The notes: generated from the sequence alone by a model not told the origin. Positions 26,819 through 35,674 are shown, counted from the first letter of the stretch. The stretch is DNA of 64,000 nt from an uncultured Duodenibacillus sp. (GCA_944388865.1 CALXKM010000024.1:32832-96831), one strand, 5' to 3'. Translations and numbers: made by a program.

Positions 26819-27276
26819 CAGTCGCCTTCCTTTGTTGTTTTTTTGACTTCATTAGCCTCGATTTTTATGTCCTGAGCCAGACGGACAGGTTCGCCCTCAT
26901 CAAACCACTGCTGCAAGATGACAGCTGCAGCCGCATCGTCAATGTTTCCACCGGCATCATCTTCAACAACCACAGAAGAGTAGCGTTCGTCAACCACATG
27001 GACCGGAATGTTAAATCGTCCTTCGAGCTGCCGAGCAAAGCGCAAGGCACGGACTGTCAATTCATGCGCCGCGCCATCAGGGTGTCGCGGCAGTCCAACA
27101 ACACAGACCTCTGGCTGCCATTCGGCAATGAGAGCCCCAACACCTGACCATTTTGCTTTATTGGTGCGCCCATCAAGGATGGCCAACGGGCGAGCCGATT
27201 TTGTCCATCCGTTTCCAAGGCTTGCGCCGATGCGCACGACACCGAAATCAAATCCGAGAACAATGCCTGAGGTCAT
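26818..27276 (-). CDS. ruvX: RuvX/YqgF, Holliday-junction-resolvase-like 16S rRNA maturation nuclease
   Basis: The 152-residue protein starts MTSGIVLGFDFGVVRIG, the RNase H-like GxDxGxxRIG motif, with the second motif VVGLPRHPDG and the third DERYSS. It participates in processing of the 16S rRNA 5' end. I use ATG 27276 because AAGGA lies just upstream; the longer frame to 27381 lacks a site. It follows yqgE by 43 bases, a pairing conserved in proteobacteria. Confidence 0.95.
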   Translation of the reverse strand: MTSGIVLGFDFGVVRIGASLGNGWTKSARPLAILDGRTNKAKWSGVGALIAEWQPEVCVVGLPRHPDGAAHELTVRALRFARQLEGRFNIPVHVVDERYSSVVVEDDAGGNIDDAAAAVILQQWFDEGEPVRLAQDIKIEANEVKKTTKEGD

Positions 27277-27319
27277 GTTTTTCCTTACCGGTCGCAGAAA
27301 AATTTCACTTGAGACCCAC

Positions 27320-27919
27320 TCACGCATGTCCTGCCAAATTTGTGGCAAAAGGACTGTCCGTCGACAAGAGCTTGGACTCATCGAGCCCGGCCAGCGTCAG
27401 CGCCGTACTGTAGCGAGTTTCAAGCGGCTCGTTGAAAATCACCCGCGCCATGGCATCGCTCTCGATCCAAGCCCCTTCGCGGATTTCTTCCTCAAGCTGC
27501 CCGGCAGACCAGGTAGCGCAGCCAATTGCCATGTAGTAGCGCTCCGGCCCCGTTCCCTCGGCAATGGCCCGCACAATATCCTGCGAAATTGACACTTCAA
27601 TCTGCTGATCGCTGTAGATTGAAACATCCCAATTGCGATTTCCCAGCGGCTCATGCAGCACATAGCCATGCGTACCATTCATCGGTCCACCCCAGCCGAT
27701 AGGAGTAGCCGACGTCGCTTCGCTGGTCGGCAGCTTGAGCTGTTCGCAGACATCGCTCATCGTCAGACTGCCCGCGCGATTGACGACAAGCCCGATGGCC
27801 CCAACATGCGGGCTATGTTTAGGAATGAAAATCACGGTCTTTTTAAACCGCGGATCTTCCATGGTCGGCGATGCAATTAAAAACTTTCCGGTGTATTTGC
27901 CGGTCAGTTCGTTTTTCAT
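27320..27919 (-). CDS. yqgE: YqgE/AlgH family protein
   Basis: The 199-residue protein opens with GKFLIASPTMEDPRFKKTVIFI and has GLVVNR, WGGPMNGTHGYVLH and IGCATWSAGQLEEEI, the standard YqgE motifs. Its biochemical role is unknown, but its pairing with ruvX is nearly universal in proteobacteria. AGGACTAGGGT precedes ATG 27919. It begins a yqgE-ruvX-plsC-thioesterase unit. Confidence 0.95.
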   Translation of the reverse strand: MKNELTGKYTGKFLIASPTMEDPRFKKTVIFIPKHSPHVGAIGLVVNRAGSLTMSDVCEQLKLPTSEATSATPIGWGGPMNGTHGYVLHEPLGNRNWDVSIYSDQQIEVSISQDIVRAIAEGTGPERYYMAIGCATWSAGQLEEEIREGAWIESDAMARVIFNEPLETRYSTALTLAGLDESKLLSTDSPFATNLAGHA

Positions 27920-28166
27920 ACCCTAGTCCTTGTTCGTGTCAGTGCGCATGCACTCTTTTTGCAATGCGCTTTGCCTTGATTTTAGATGTGCGGACGGCAA
28001 AAGATTTTTTCAAGCCGCTTCGATTTGTATCGTTGTCATAGTGTTCTCACCGAGAATTTTGTAATGCGCCGCAAAAAAATTCGCGCTACAGTTTCCGGCT
28101 CGAGTCCCCGCAGAATTTCTGCGCCGATGCTTCTGATTTTTTGTGCTGTCAATTCAGGAATCTGTC

Positions 28167-28661
28167 ATGGTCGAAAATGTTCTAGAAAAGCTTTGCGCCA
28201 AATTTGATGCAGGCGGCGCCCGCTACCGCGTCCTTCATCACCCGGCTGGCGACCGTTCCAGCGCCTCTGTATGTGAGGTACGTGGAACCGAACTTGGACA
28301 AGGAGCAAAAGCGCTCGTGTGCATGGCAAAAGGAGGCGGAGTTAAACAGTATGTGCTCGCCGTACTTCCCGCTGATCAGCAAGCCGATCTGAAAAAACTC
28401 GCCAAAGCCATAGGAGCCAACCGTGCCGGCCTTTGCAGCCCGCAGGAAGTCATGGATCTCACCGGCTGCGTACTCGGCGCTGTTCCTCCGGTTGCCTTTG
28501 ATGACCGGCTTTTAAACGTAGCCGACCCCACACTCTTTACTCGTTATGAAGAAATTGCCTTTAACGCCGGCGCAAGAGACGTTTCAATCATCATCAACAC
28601 CGACGATTTTCACCGCATCGTTGCCCCACGAGAAATCGATTTCCTAAAACAAGAAAACTGA
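28167..28661 (+). CDS. YbaK/EbsC-family aminoacyl-tRNA deacylase
   Basis: The 164-residue protein has the YbaK fold: CEVRGTELGQGAKALVCMAKGG with the conserved lysine of the substrate pocket, then NRAGLCSPQEVMDLTGCVLGAVPPVAF. Relatives remove wrongly attached amino acids from tRNA (Cys or Ala from tRNA-Pro). ATG 28167 is preferred over 28143 because TCAGGA lies upstream. Which substrate it edits (YbaK, YeaK or ProXp type) is not clear. Confidence 0.85.
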   Translation: MVENVLEKLCAKFDAGGARYRVLHHPAGDRSSASVCEVRGTELGQGAKALVCMAKGGGVKQYVLAVLPADQQADLKKLAKAIGANRAGLCSPQEVMDLTGCVLGAVPPVAFDDRLLNVADPTLFTRYEEIAFNAGARDVSIIINTDDFHRIVAPREIDFLKQEN

Positions 28662-28711
28662 TTTTTTCTCCGCAATTTGCCTTTGTTCTTTAATCTTTTT
28701 TCTACTTTGTC

Positions 28712-29158
28712 ATGGAACACTTGGATTTTTCCTACGTTTTGAGCTCTACGCTTACACCAATTACCTTAATTTCGGGCGTCGGCCTGCTGCTGATGACGAT
28801 GTCTGCTCGCTATGCGCACACAACTGACCGGCTTCGCCAACTTCTCAAAGCACTGGAAATGACTGCCGATCCCGGCAAACATCTGGGAGCCTCGATCAAA
28901 CTCCTTTTCCAACGTGCCACTCTCCTGAGAAAGGCCATTTTGCTTGTTGTCCTCTCTGCTGCCTGCTCCGGTCTCTTGGTGTTGACCTGCACCGTGGAGG
29001 CGATGTTCGGCAATCAGCTTGAGACCCTCAAGCACCTTTTTTTGTTGTGCTCGGTTGGTTTGATCGTCGTCTCGACGTTTTACTTTGCACTTGAAGTCAA
29101 CATTTCTCTGAAAGCTCTGGAAATTACACTTCCTCACGACGAGCAGACTAAAAATTAA
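28712..29158 (+). CDS. DUF2721 membrane protein
   Basis: The 148-residue protein has three hydrophobic segments (about 10-30, 70-93 and 103-125) and the DUF2721 opening STLTPITLISGVGLLLMTMSARYAHTTDRLR. Function is unknown. The ATG follows a T-rich leader (CTTTTTTCTACTTTGTC) without a Shine-Dalgarno sequence. Confidence 0.85.
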   Translation: MEHLDFSYVLSSTLTPITLISGVGLLLMTMSARYAHTTDRLRQLLKALEMTADPGKHLGASIKLLFQRATLLRKAILLVVLSAACSGLLVLTCTVEAMFGNQLETLKHLFLLCSVGLIVVSTFYFALEVNISLKALEITLPHDEQTKN

Positions 29159-29169
29159 CCGCCAACCAA

Positions 29170-29209
29170 CGAAAAATCGCCCGTCCTGCAGAAACATCCG
29201 CGGACGGGC
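29170..29209 (-). terminator. Terminator of the lysine-rich protein gene
   Basis: GCCCGTCC (29179-29186) and GGACGGGC (29202-29209) form an 8-base-pair stem around a 15-base loop. On the minus strand it is followed by GATTTTTC, so it serves the minus-strand gene ending at 29249. Confidence 0.7.
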
Positions 29210-29248
29210 ACTGGCACAAGTCAACTTGCGCGCACTCAAAGCGCAGAC

Positions 29249-30394
29249 TTATTGCCGCTGCTTTTGAGCATCCGTTTCGACAGATGCAGCCGTTGCCCCT
29301 TCAGCAGCTTCGGGAATCTGATTCGTCTGAAGCTTTGTTTTTCTGCCACGACGGACGGTTCCTGCCGGCTTTGCCGCCGCATCAGCCTTCTTGATTTTTG
29401 ACTTTCGAATGGCCTTTTTTGGAGCTACTTTGGTCTTGGACTCAGAAGAAGCAGACCGACTTTCCTGCTCAATGCCTTGCGATTGAGCCAATGCCAGCAC
29501 TGCTTTTTGCTCAACGGACTGCTGAGCCTTGTCAAGTGTTTGCGCAGTCGCCTCTTTCATTGCCCCCGGCTGCTCGCGAGAAGGCGTCTGAACACTTTCG
29601 GTAGCAATTACATTGTCGACCTGCCCGTCCGGCACTGAACTCTTCTTAGCAGATTCATTTTTCTTGACCGTTGTCTTTGCCGGCAACTTCTTTCTGAGCG
29701 ATGGAGGAAGCTTGTCAGTTCTGGGCTTGCGCGGACGCAATGGCTTGTCAAGCATCTCCTGATGCGCCTTAGCATCCTCTTGAACAAGTAGAGCCACAAG
29801 CTTTTTCTTTACCTCCGGATGTTGGTCAAGGTACACATACAGACTGTCCCTTCTCGTCGCATAGCGCTTGACCTCCGGAAACTCTTCTTCAATCAGCGCG
29901 CAAACATCCCGTAGTTTGCGCCCCTTGAGAATATTCTCAGGAGTAGATCGGGCTGTGAGCCTGGTACGACGCGTTGGCTCTCCCCAATCAAGCGTCCCGC
30001 GTGGAGGCTCCGGCATTTTGAGCTTCTTGACGCGGCTTGGAACCACCAAGCTTTTACGCGCACGCTCCTCGGAAGCTTCCTTGTTCTGCAACTCTCTCTT
30101 GTCGGCAACCTCGGCAGGGGCAGCATCAAGTATTGCCTTAGCAGAAGTTTTTCTAGATTTTCTTTTTACAGTCTCTTTGGCAACGACTGGAGCCTTTGTT
30201 GTTGGCTCAGCTTTCGCTGCAGGCTTCACCACTCGCAGTTCTTCGCTGACTGCAGGCTTTTCTTGCACTGATTTCTCAGCCGTACGACGAACCGACTGAT
30301 GCGTCGTCCACGGATAATCGAGCGCCTTACGGCTTTGCTTCATGCGCTTGGCCGAAAGCCACTCAAAAAAAGCCCTGATTTTCTGAAAAAACAT
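29249..30394 (-). CDS. Lysine/alanine-rich basic protein of unknown family
   Basis: I do not recognise a family. ATG 30394 has GGAG seven bases upstream and gives 381 residues; the frame runs open to 30589 but overlaps the next gene. Residues 35-130 and 225-381 are low-complexity, rich in K, A, E, T and R, with AT-hook or histone H1-like patches (RPRKPRTDK near 219-228 and VRRGRKTK near 350). A central segment, roughly 135-215, is more conserved in appearance: TPENILKGRKLRDVCALIEEE, then a YVYLDQHPEVKKKLVALL helix. It may bind DNA or RNA. Its neighbour is a primase fragment. Confidence 0.7.
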   Translation of the reverse strand: MFFQKIRAFFEWLSAKRMKQSRKALDYPWTTHQSVRRTAEKSVQEKPAVSEELRVVKPAAKAEPTTKAPVVAKETVKRKSRKTSAKAILDAAPAEVADKRELQNKEASEERARKSLVVPSRVKKLKMPEPPRGTLDWGEPTRRTRLTARSTPENILKGRKLRDVCALIEEEFPEVKRYATRRDSLYVYLDQHPEVKKKLVALLVQEDAKAHQEMLDKPLRPRKPRTDKLPPSLRKKLPAKTTVKKNESAKKSSVPDGQVDNVIATESVQTPSREQPGAMKEATAQTLDKAQQSVEQKAVLALAQSQGIEQESRSASSESKTKVAPKKAIRKSKIKKADAAAKPAGTVRRGRKTKLQTNQIPEAAEGATAASVETDAQKQRQ

Positions 30395-30542
30395 CGGTTC
30401 ACTCCGGCAGAAAAGACAACGAACACCTTCGCGTAAAACGGCGCAGAGGCGCTCGGAAAAGTGTACACCGACGATTTGATTCTTTGAGAAAATTGTCGCA
30501 TTTGCACGTCGAAAACTTAATGCAATTTCATTTCCTCGTTTC

Positions 30543-31532
30543 TCAGACGCAACACCGTCGACACGAATTCCACTCATCGAGCCAATCATGACCCGTCTTG
30601 GAAGGAATCATTACCTGCACTTTTAATCCACTACAAGCGAATCGGTGCGCAAATGAATAAGCTGCAGCCTGTCCGGCATATTTTTCATCGTTGTCACCAA
30701 AAACGGTTACCTGTTCAATACCCGCAGGAAGTTTTGCGAGCGTTGCCATATTCGTGCTACCAAGAGTTGCCCATACAGGCAAGGAAAACATCAAGGCAGC
30801 ACCAAGCGCCGTTTCCACCCCCTCGGCAATTCCAATGATTCCATTGGTCGGAATGCCCCCAAGCCTGACGACACCTCCGGCTGCCGCGCCTCTCATTAAT
30901 TTTTTCGGACTGCGCACTCTAGCCTTGATGCCCTCGGGCTCTAAATAGGTGCGATGCAAATTGATGACGACACCGTGCATGTCGGTAAGTCTCGAGAGCA
31001 TGACGGGCAACACGCGCGGATGCTCATCTTTTGCGTTGTATTCAAGCCCGTCATGCGTGCGGATTTCAGGATATGCCGCGGAAGGATCCAGACCTCTTGA
31101 AGATAAATAACGCCACACTGGATCTCCAACTCTGACAGGATGTGCCTGCGCCCAAATTTCGAGCATCTCTTCGCGTTCTGCCTGTTCGGCAGAGCGCTCC
31201 GGACTCTGCGTTTGCTCATGCTCAGGCCTTGCAGTCGGTTCAATGTCGCAAAACCGCTCAACCACCTGAAGCGATTCGAAAAAACTGCACTGTAAAAACT
31301 TGGCAATCAAATCAAATCCATCGCCAGGCCCGCAGCCGCGGCAATAGTAGTTGCCCACGCCAAATCTGTCATCAAATCTAAACCGATCCCTGCCGCCGCA
31401 TACAGGACAGGGCCGAGAAGATCCGTCAACACACTGAGCAGGAATGCCGCAAGAGACAAAAATATCGCGCCAGCGACCCCTCGCCCTTTCAAGAGCGGCG
31501 TTGCGGCGCGACTTCCAGTAGGAAAAATTCAA
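30543..31532 (-). CDS. P4-type primase (zinc ribbon and Toprim), orphan or remnant
   Basis: The 329-residue protein has an N-terminal zinc ribbon with CPVC (42-45) and CRGC (64-67), a middle region, and a C-terminal Toprim domain. The Toprim motifs are IAEGVE (Glu237) and FGDND (near 278-282), ending in DWLDEW. This is the layout of phage P4 alpha and plasmid primases. The superfamily-3 helicase that normally follows is absent, and no integrase, capsid or replication gene is near. It is either a domesticated primase or what is left of a mobile element. Confidence 0.85.
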   Translation of the reverse strand: MNFSYWKSRRNAALERARGRWRDIFVSCGIPAQCVDGSSRPCPVCGGRDRFRFDDRFGVGNYYCRGCGPGDGFDLIAKFLQCSFFESLQVVERFCDIEPTARPEHEQTQSPERSAEQAEREEMLEIWAQAHPVRVGDPVWRYLSSRGLDPSAAYPEIRTHDGLEYNAKDEHPRVLPVMLSRLTDMHGVVINLHRTYLEPEGIKARVRSPKKLMRGAAAGGVVRLGGIPTNGIIGIAEGVETALGAALMFSLPVWATLGSTNMATLAKLPAGIEQVTVFGDNDEKYAGQAAAYSFAHRFACSGLKVQVMIPSKTGHDWLDEWNSCRRCCV

Positions 31533-31595
31533 ACGTAATCCTTTCTTTTCTTATTTTTTCCGAAAATCTTAGCAGCGGCAAATCCTTACCAAAGG

Positions 31596-32102
31596 TCAAT
31601 CAAAGGTATCGCCATCTTGCAAAATCCACGGATCAATCGTCACATCCATCGAACGCAACACGCCGCCTTCGTCAAACTGAGGCCAAACGGCCATATAGAA
31701 GCCGCCCTTGTCCAGGAAGCGGTACATCCAGGCATGCTCATTGACAAGCGGGAAATTGTATTTTTCAGCACATTTTCCCCAGAAAGCCCAGACATCAGCT
31801 TCGGTCCACTTGCCGATCTGCGGCACACCGAAATACTTGCGCTGCAACCCCTGCTCGCGTTCGATCAACCTTCCGGAATCATCAAAGAAGAGCCACCAAA
31901 CCTGTTGCCCGAATGGCTGCATCGAATAAGTCCAGCGTTGTGTTCCGTCGGGCATTTCCGTCTTGGCATTAGGCTCCCCCAAATATGTTTCGACCTCCTG
32001 AGCCGTCTCGCCCATATCGACCAGCTGCGGGTGAGCGCACCCGCCCAAAACGACAGCGACGCCGATCAAGACCGCCGTCTTTAATGTCTGCAAAAACGTC
32101 AT
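31596..32102 (-). CDS. Putative outer-membrane lipoprotein, SmpA/BamE-like fold
   Basis: The 168-residue protein (ATG 32102, GAGGAG six bases upstream) has a lipoprotein signal ending VVLGGC at residue about 22. The mature part starts with an SmpA/OmlA-like pattern, MGETAQEVETYLGEP followed by RWTYSMQPFGQQVWWLFFDDSGRL, which resembles the BamE fold. A tryptophan-rich second half (KWTEADVWAFW) is not part of BamE. The fold call is tentative. It is a single gene after a response regulator. Confidence 0.7.
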   Translation of the reverse strand: MTFLQTLKTAVLIGVAVVLGGCAHPQLVDMGETAQEVETYLGEPNAKTEMPDGTQRWTYSMQPFGQQVWWLFFDDSGRLIEREQGLQRKYFGVPQIGKWTEADVWAFWGKCAEKYNFPLVNEHAWMYRFLDKGGFYMAVWPQFDEGGVLRSMDVTIDPWILQDGDTFD

Positions 32103-32174
32103 GCTTTTCTCCTCAAGTCTGACGCTGTCCAAACATTCACAGCGACAAATCCTCACGAGGACACTTTACGCCCA

Positions 32175-32852
32175 TTAAAGCTTGTCGAGATGGTGTTCAA
32201 CCGCAAAAACAGCAGCCTGCACACGGCTCTTGATGTTGAGCTTTCTCAACACGCTTTGCACATGCACCTTGACGGTGGACTCAGCCAAATCCAAAGCACG
32301 GGCAATTTCTTTGTTGCTGACGCCGCGGGCAAGCCAAGCAAGAGTCTGTCTCTCACGCGGAGTCAGGGATTCGATGTCAGGAGCGACTGCGGCGCTGTGA
32401 TAGCTGTCGCGACGAAGCTTCATGACGAGCTTGTTGGTCATTTCGGGCGAAATGACAGAATCCCCAGCAACCGCGTGACGAATGCTCTGAAGCAAAAACG
32501 CAGCATCAATTTTCTTGAGCAAATACCCTCGAGCACCGAGCCGCATGCATTCGGCCAGATCATCTCCATCTTCGCTCACCGTCAGCATCAAAACGGCCAT
32601 TTGAGGTGCAACCGCCAAGATCTGAGCGAGAGCTTCGCGTCCGTTCATCGTAGGCATATCAAGATCCAACAGCACGATATCCGGCTTGACCTGCTCAACA
32701 AGCTTGACGCCCTCAAGACCGTCGGCCGCCTCCCCTACAACCTCGAAGTCCTCCTGACGAGACAGAAGCGCCTTCAGGCCGCTGCGAAAGAGCGTGTGAT
32801 CGTCAACAAGAACGATACGGATTTTTTTCTGGTTATTGTCGACTTCCTGCAT
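32175..32852 (-). CDS. NarL/FixJ-family response regulator (orphan)
   Basis: The 225-residue protein has a receiver domain with the phospho-acceptor aspartate in VLLDLDMP (about residue 61), preceded by the acidic pair VDDH. A LuxR-type helix-turn-helix follows: LTPRERQTLAWLARGVSNKEIARALDLAESTVKVHVQSVLRKL (cited by key residues only). No histidine kinase is adjacent, so its partner is unknown. NarL and UvrY are possible relatives. GGGAAAACAAA precedes the ATG. Confidence 0.93.
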   Translation of the reverse strand: MQEVDNNQKKIRIVLVDDHTLFRSGLKALLSRQEDFEVVGEAADGLEGVKLVEQVKPDIVLLDLDMPTMNGREALAQILAVAPQMAVLMLTVSEDGDDLAECMRLGARGYLLKKIDAAFLLQSIRHAVAGDSVISPEMTNKLVMKLRRDSYHSAAVAPDIESLTPRERQTLAWLARGVSNKEIARALDLAESTVKVHVQSVLRKLNIKSRVQAAVFAVEHHLDKL

Positions 32853-32956
32853 TTTGTTTTCCCATTTTGTTTAAGAGTCCGGGAGGCTCTTACTGTCTTC
32901 AATAGATGCGAGCTTAGCGCATTTTTCCGTAAGTGCGGCAGACTTCAGGAACAAAG

Positions 32957-33007
32957 TAAAAAAAAGGCGGAATTGCCCAGGCATCCATCGCCGGCACAAA
33001 TCCGCCT
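32957..33007 (-). terminator. Terminator after secB
   Basis: AGGCGGA (32965-32971) and TCCGCCT (33001-33007) form a 7-base-pair stem with a 29-base loop. On the minus strand eight T follow it. Confidence 0.6.
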
Positions 33008-33061
33008 CCTTGGCCTATTTTGCGATATTCGCAGTTTTAACGCCTATTTACTGGAAACTCA

Positions 33062-33595
33062 TTAAGCGTGGCCTTCTTCGTTAGCTGCCGCAGACGCCTC
33101 AGCCTGCTTCTTGGCCTGTTGAGCCAAACGCTGCTGATACAGCGCCTCAAAATTTACCTCCGGCAAATGCACCGTCGGAAGACCGGTACGATTGATCAGG
33201 TCTGCGAGATTGGCGCGCAAATAGGGATAGATCATGCTCGGGCAAAGCACATTGACGATGTGACGCACGCCGTCTTCGGGAATGTTGCGGATATCAAAGA
33301 TTGCCGCCTGCTTGCCCTCGGCAAGAAACATCGTGCTTTCCTTGGTCCCCACCGTAATGGTGCCGCGCACGACAACTTCGTAGGCATTGGGAACACTCAA
33401 GGCGCGCTGAGAAACCTCAAATTGAATATCGACATTGGGCTGCTCAGAGGGGGCCTGCATAAAAACTTCAGGCGCATGCGGCATTTCCAGCGATGCATCC
33501 TTGAGATAACAGCGCACCATCTGAAAGGACGGCTCGTTGTTTGCCTGCTGCTGGTTCTGCTCGGGATTCTGAGCGTTCTGATTTTCTTCTGCCAT
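33062..33595 (-). CDS. secB: Protein-export chaperone SecB
   Basis: The 177-residue protein starts MAEENQNAQNPEQ and has the SecB core: SFQMVRCYLKDASLEMPHAPEVF, then YEVVVRGTI and ALRANLADLINRTGLPTVHLPEVNFEALY. It keeps exported proteins unfolded and hands them to SecA. ATG 33595 gives the standard start; the frame extends to 33709 without support. A rhodanese-like yibN gene lies 80 bases upstream in the same direction, as in E. coli, though the grxC gene usually between them is missing. Confidence 0.97.
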   Translation of the reverse strand: MAEENQNAQNPEQNQQQANNEPSFQMVRCYLKDASLEMPHAPEVFMQAPSEQPNVDIQFEVSQRALSVPNAYEVVVRGTITVGTKESTMFLAEGKQAAIFDIRNIPEDGVRHIVNVLCPSMIYPYLRANLADLINRTGLPTVHLPEVNFEALYQQRLAQQAKKQAEASAAANEEGHA

Positions 33596-33675
33596 TGTTC
33601 TTTCCGTTGAAAAAATGTGCCGGCCGGCATTGCTTCCGGACTGCGGCAATGATGATGAATAAACCTTTGTCAGTC

Positions 33676-34080
33676 TCAGCGCGTGAATGGAAGTCCGGCT
33701 CGACGCCAAGCATCAAGTCCGCCCTGAAGAATGTAGGTTTCCTTAAATCCAAGCCCGCGCAGCAAAGTCGAGGCCAGACGCGAATGCCGTCCGTTGTTGT
33801 CAACCAGCAAAACAGGCTTGTCCTTCTTGAGGCGTTCGAATTCATACTGAATACGGTCGGCCGGAATATTGATTGAGTTGGCAAGCGCCTCTTTTTTGAA
33901 ATCTTTTGGATCGCGCAAGTCAACGATCTGCGCCCCTTTGTGATTGATGAGCTGCGTGGCCGCCGTATTATCAACCTGCGCGCCGAAGCGGCCCTTCATG
34001 ACATAAGGAGCTGCCAAAACGCAGATGCAAACCAAAATAATGGCCAGCAGCAAAATATTCTCAAGCAGAAATTGGGTCAC
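33676..34080 (-). CDS. Membrane-anchored rhodanese-like protein (YibN-like), cysteine lost
   Basis: The 134-residue protein has one N-terminal membrane helix (residues 8-27) and a rhodanese fold: IVDLRDPKDFKKEALANSINIP, then VLLVDNNGRHSRLASTLLRGLGF and ILQGGLDAW. At the place of the catalytic cysteine (usual C-x-x-G-x-R-S) stands an aspartate, so sulfur-transfer activity is unlikely. Its position upstream of secB matches YibN of E. coli, which is also inactive-looking. Confidence 0.85.
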   Translation of the reverse strand: MTQFLLENILLLAIILVCICVLAAPYVMKGRFGAQVDNTAATQLINHKGAQIVDLRDPKDFKKEALANSINIPADRIQYEFERLKKDKPVLLVDNNGRHSRLASTLLRGLGFKETYILQGGLDAWRRAGLPFTR

Positions 34081-34288
34081 GTCTTTATCCGTTTCTTTAG
34101 TGAATGGTTAGCACTTGTCCACGCGCATGGTGGAGTCAATCTGATCATTATAGAATGTTGGGATTGATTGCACTTTTTTCAACTATTGCTAATTTTTGTT
34201 CTCCGGGCAAATCATCAGGCTTTAAACCTTGCGAAAATTCCGGAGTTCGTCGAGTCCTTTTACTCTTTTTATCGTCGCCTCAGCGTCC

Positions 34289-35602
34289 ATGTTCCTTCGT
34301 TTTGCAAAGCTATGCTGTATGAGTGCCGCACTTGCGGTCGTGCTTGCGCAGGCGCCCGCAGCCGAGGGGGCCGCCTCCCGCACAAGCTCGACCAAGCAAC
34401 GCTCAAATCTGCAAAATGAACAGCGCTCCATCAAAGGCCAAATTTCGACCATCAAAAAGGACATTGCCCAAAAAGAAGCTCGCGTCGACAGCGCCAACAA
34501 AGAGCTGCGCGCATCCGAAAAAGCCATCTCCGACAGCAACCGCACGCTAAAGGAACTCGGCGAGAAAAAATCCGCGGTTGAAAACCAACTTGCCGATCTC
34601 AAGCGTGAAGCCGACATTGTCGGCATGCACGTCTCCGAAGCTGAGGATCTCGTCGCAGTCATTTCCCAGGCGCAGTTTCTCAATACCCGCCGGCACCCAT
34701 GGCAGGCGGCGCTCACCGGCGGCAACCCCAATGACATCTCCCGGATGTCTGCCATTTTGCGCTATATGGCTCGCGAGCAGGATCGCACGATTGACCGTCT
34801 CGCCAACCGCCGCAAAAACATTGAGGTAGTGACAGCAAAAACCAATGCCACCCAGAAAGAGCTTTCACGCATTGAAGCCGACGAGCAAAAAAACCGCCAG
34901 AACCTTGAAAAAGAGAAATCTCGTCGCGAAAGCGCCATCAATGAGCTCAAAAAGGAACTCAACACGCAGCGCGAGCGATATGAACAACTAGTGAAAAATG
35001 ACCGGCAGCTCACGCAGCTCATTGCCAACATCGACAAGCAAATTGCTGCGGCCGCCGAAAAAGAACGCGCCCGCAAAGCCGCCCTTGCCAAGGCCGAAAA
35101 GGAAAAACAGCAGGCCAAGCAGAAAAAAACACAAAAGACCAAGCCGACCCAAATTGCAAAACGCGATCCTCGTCGCACCACTGTCGCGCCGACAACAGGC
35201 AACTTTGGAAAAATGCGCGGCAAACTGCTTATGCCGACTAAAGGCAAAATCATCGCTCGCTTCGGCCAAAAACGCGAAGGCGCCGCCGCCGATCTTGCCT
35301 GGCGAGGACTGCTGATCAGCGCAAAAATGGGGCAGGATGTGGTTGCAACAGCCGGGGGTACGGTTGTCTTTGCCGACTGGATGCGTGGTTTTGGAAACTT
35401 GCTGATTCTCGATCACGGCTCCAACTACCTTTCGGTTTACGCCAACAACGAATCACTGTTCAAATCTGTTGGCGACTCAGTCAAGCAAGGCGACACGATT
35501 GCAAGCGTCGGGCAGTCGGGTGGCGAAGACTCCCCTGGCTTATACTTCGAACTCCGATATAAAGGCAAACCTTTTGATCCCGCTCGCTGGCTAAAAAAAT
35601 AG
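34289..35602 (+). CDS. envC: Murein hydrolase activator EnvC
   Basis: The 437-residue protein has a signal peptide (MFLRFAKLCCMSAALAVVLAQAPAAEGA), a long coiled coil (about residues 35-270, with repeated Q/K/E heptads) and a C-terminal LytM/M23 domain. The zinc ligands are missing (WRGLLI in place of HxGxD, LYFELR in place of HxH), as in EnvC activators of amidases rather than hydrolases. I use ATG 34289; a TTG at 34229 would add 20 residues before the signal. No Shine-Dalgarno is obvious. FtsEX, its partner, is encoded at 53259-54849. Confidence 0.93.
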   Translation: MFLRFAKLCCMSAALAVVLAQAPAAEGAASRTSSTKQRSNLQNEQRSIKGQISTIKKDIAQKEARVDSANKELRASEKAISDSNRTLKELGEKKSAVENQLADLKREADIVGMHVSEAEDLVAVISQAQFLNTRRHPWQAALTGGNPNDISRMSAILRYMAREQDRTIDRLANRRKNIEVVTAKTNATQKELSRIEADEQKNRQNLEKEKSRRESAINELKKELNTQRERYEQLVKNDRQLTQLIANIDKQIAAAAEKERARKAALAKAEKEKQQAKQKKTQKTKPTQIAKRDPRRTTVAPTTGNFGKMRGKLLMPTKGKIIARFGQKREGAAADLAWRGLLISAKMGQDVVATAGGTVVFADWMRGFGNLLILDHGSNYLSVYANNESLFKSVGDSVKQGDTIASVGQSGGEDSPGLYFELRYKGKPFDPARWLKK

Positions 35603-35674
35603 CCTTGCTGCCGCTGCGGCATGCCTTAGCGCATGCGCAGGTGCACTTTTTGGACTTTCTCACATTTTTTTGAC

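Noticed and set aside
29249-31532. Complete prophage or satellite
   Set aside because: Only a primase is recognisable. No integrase, capsid, terminase or attachment repeat was found around it.
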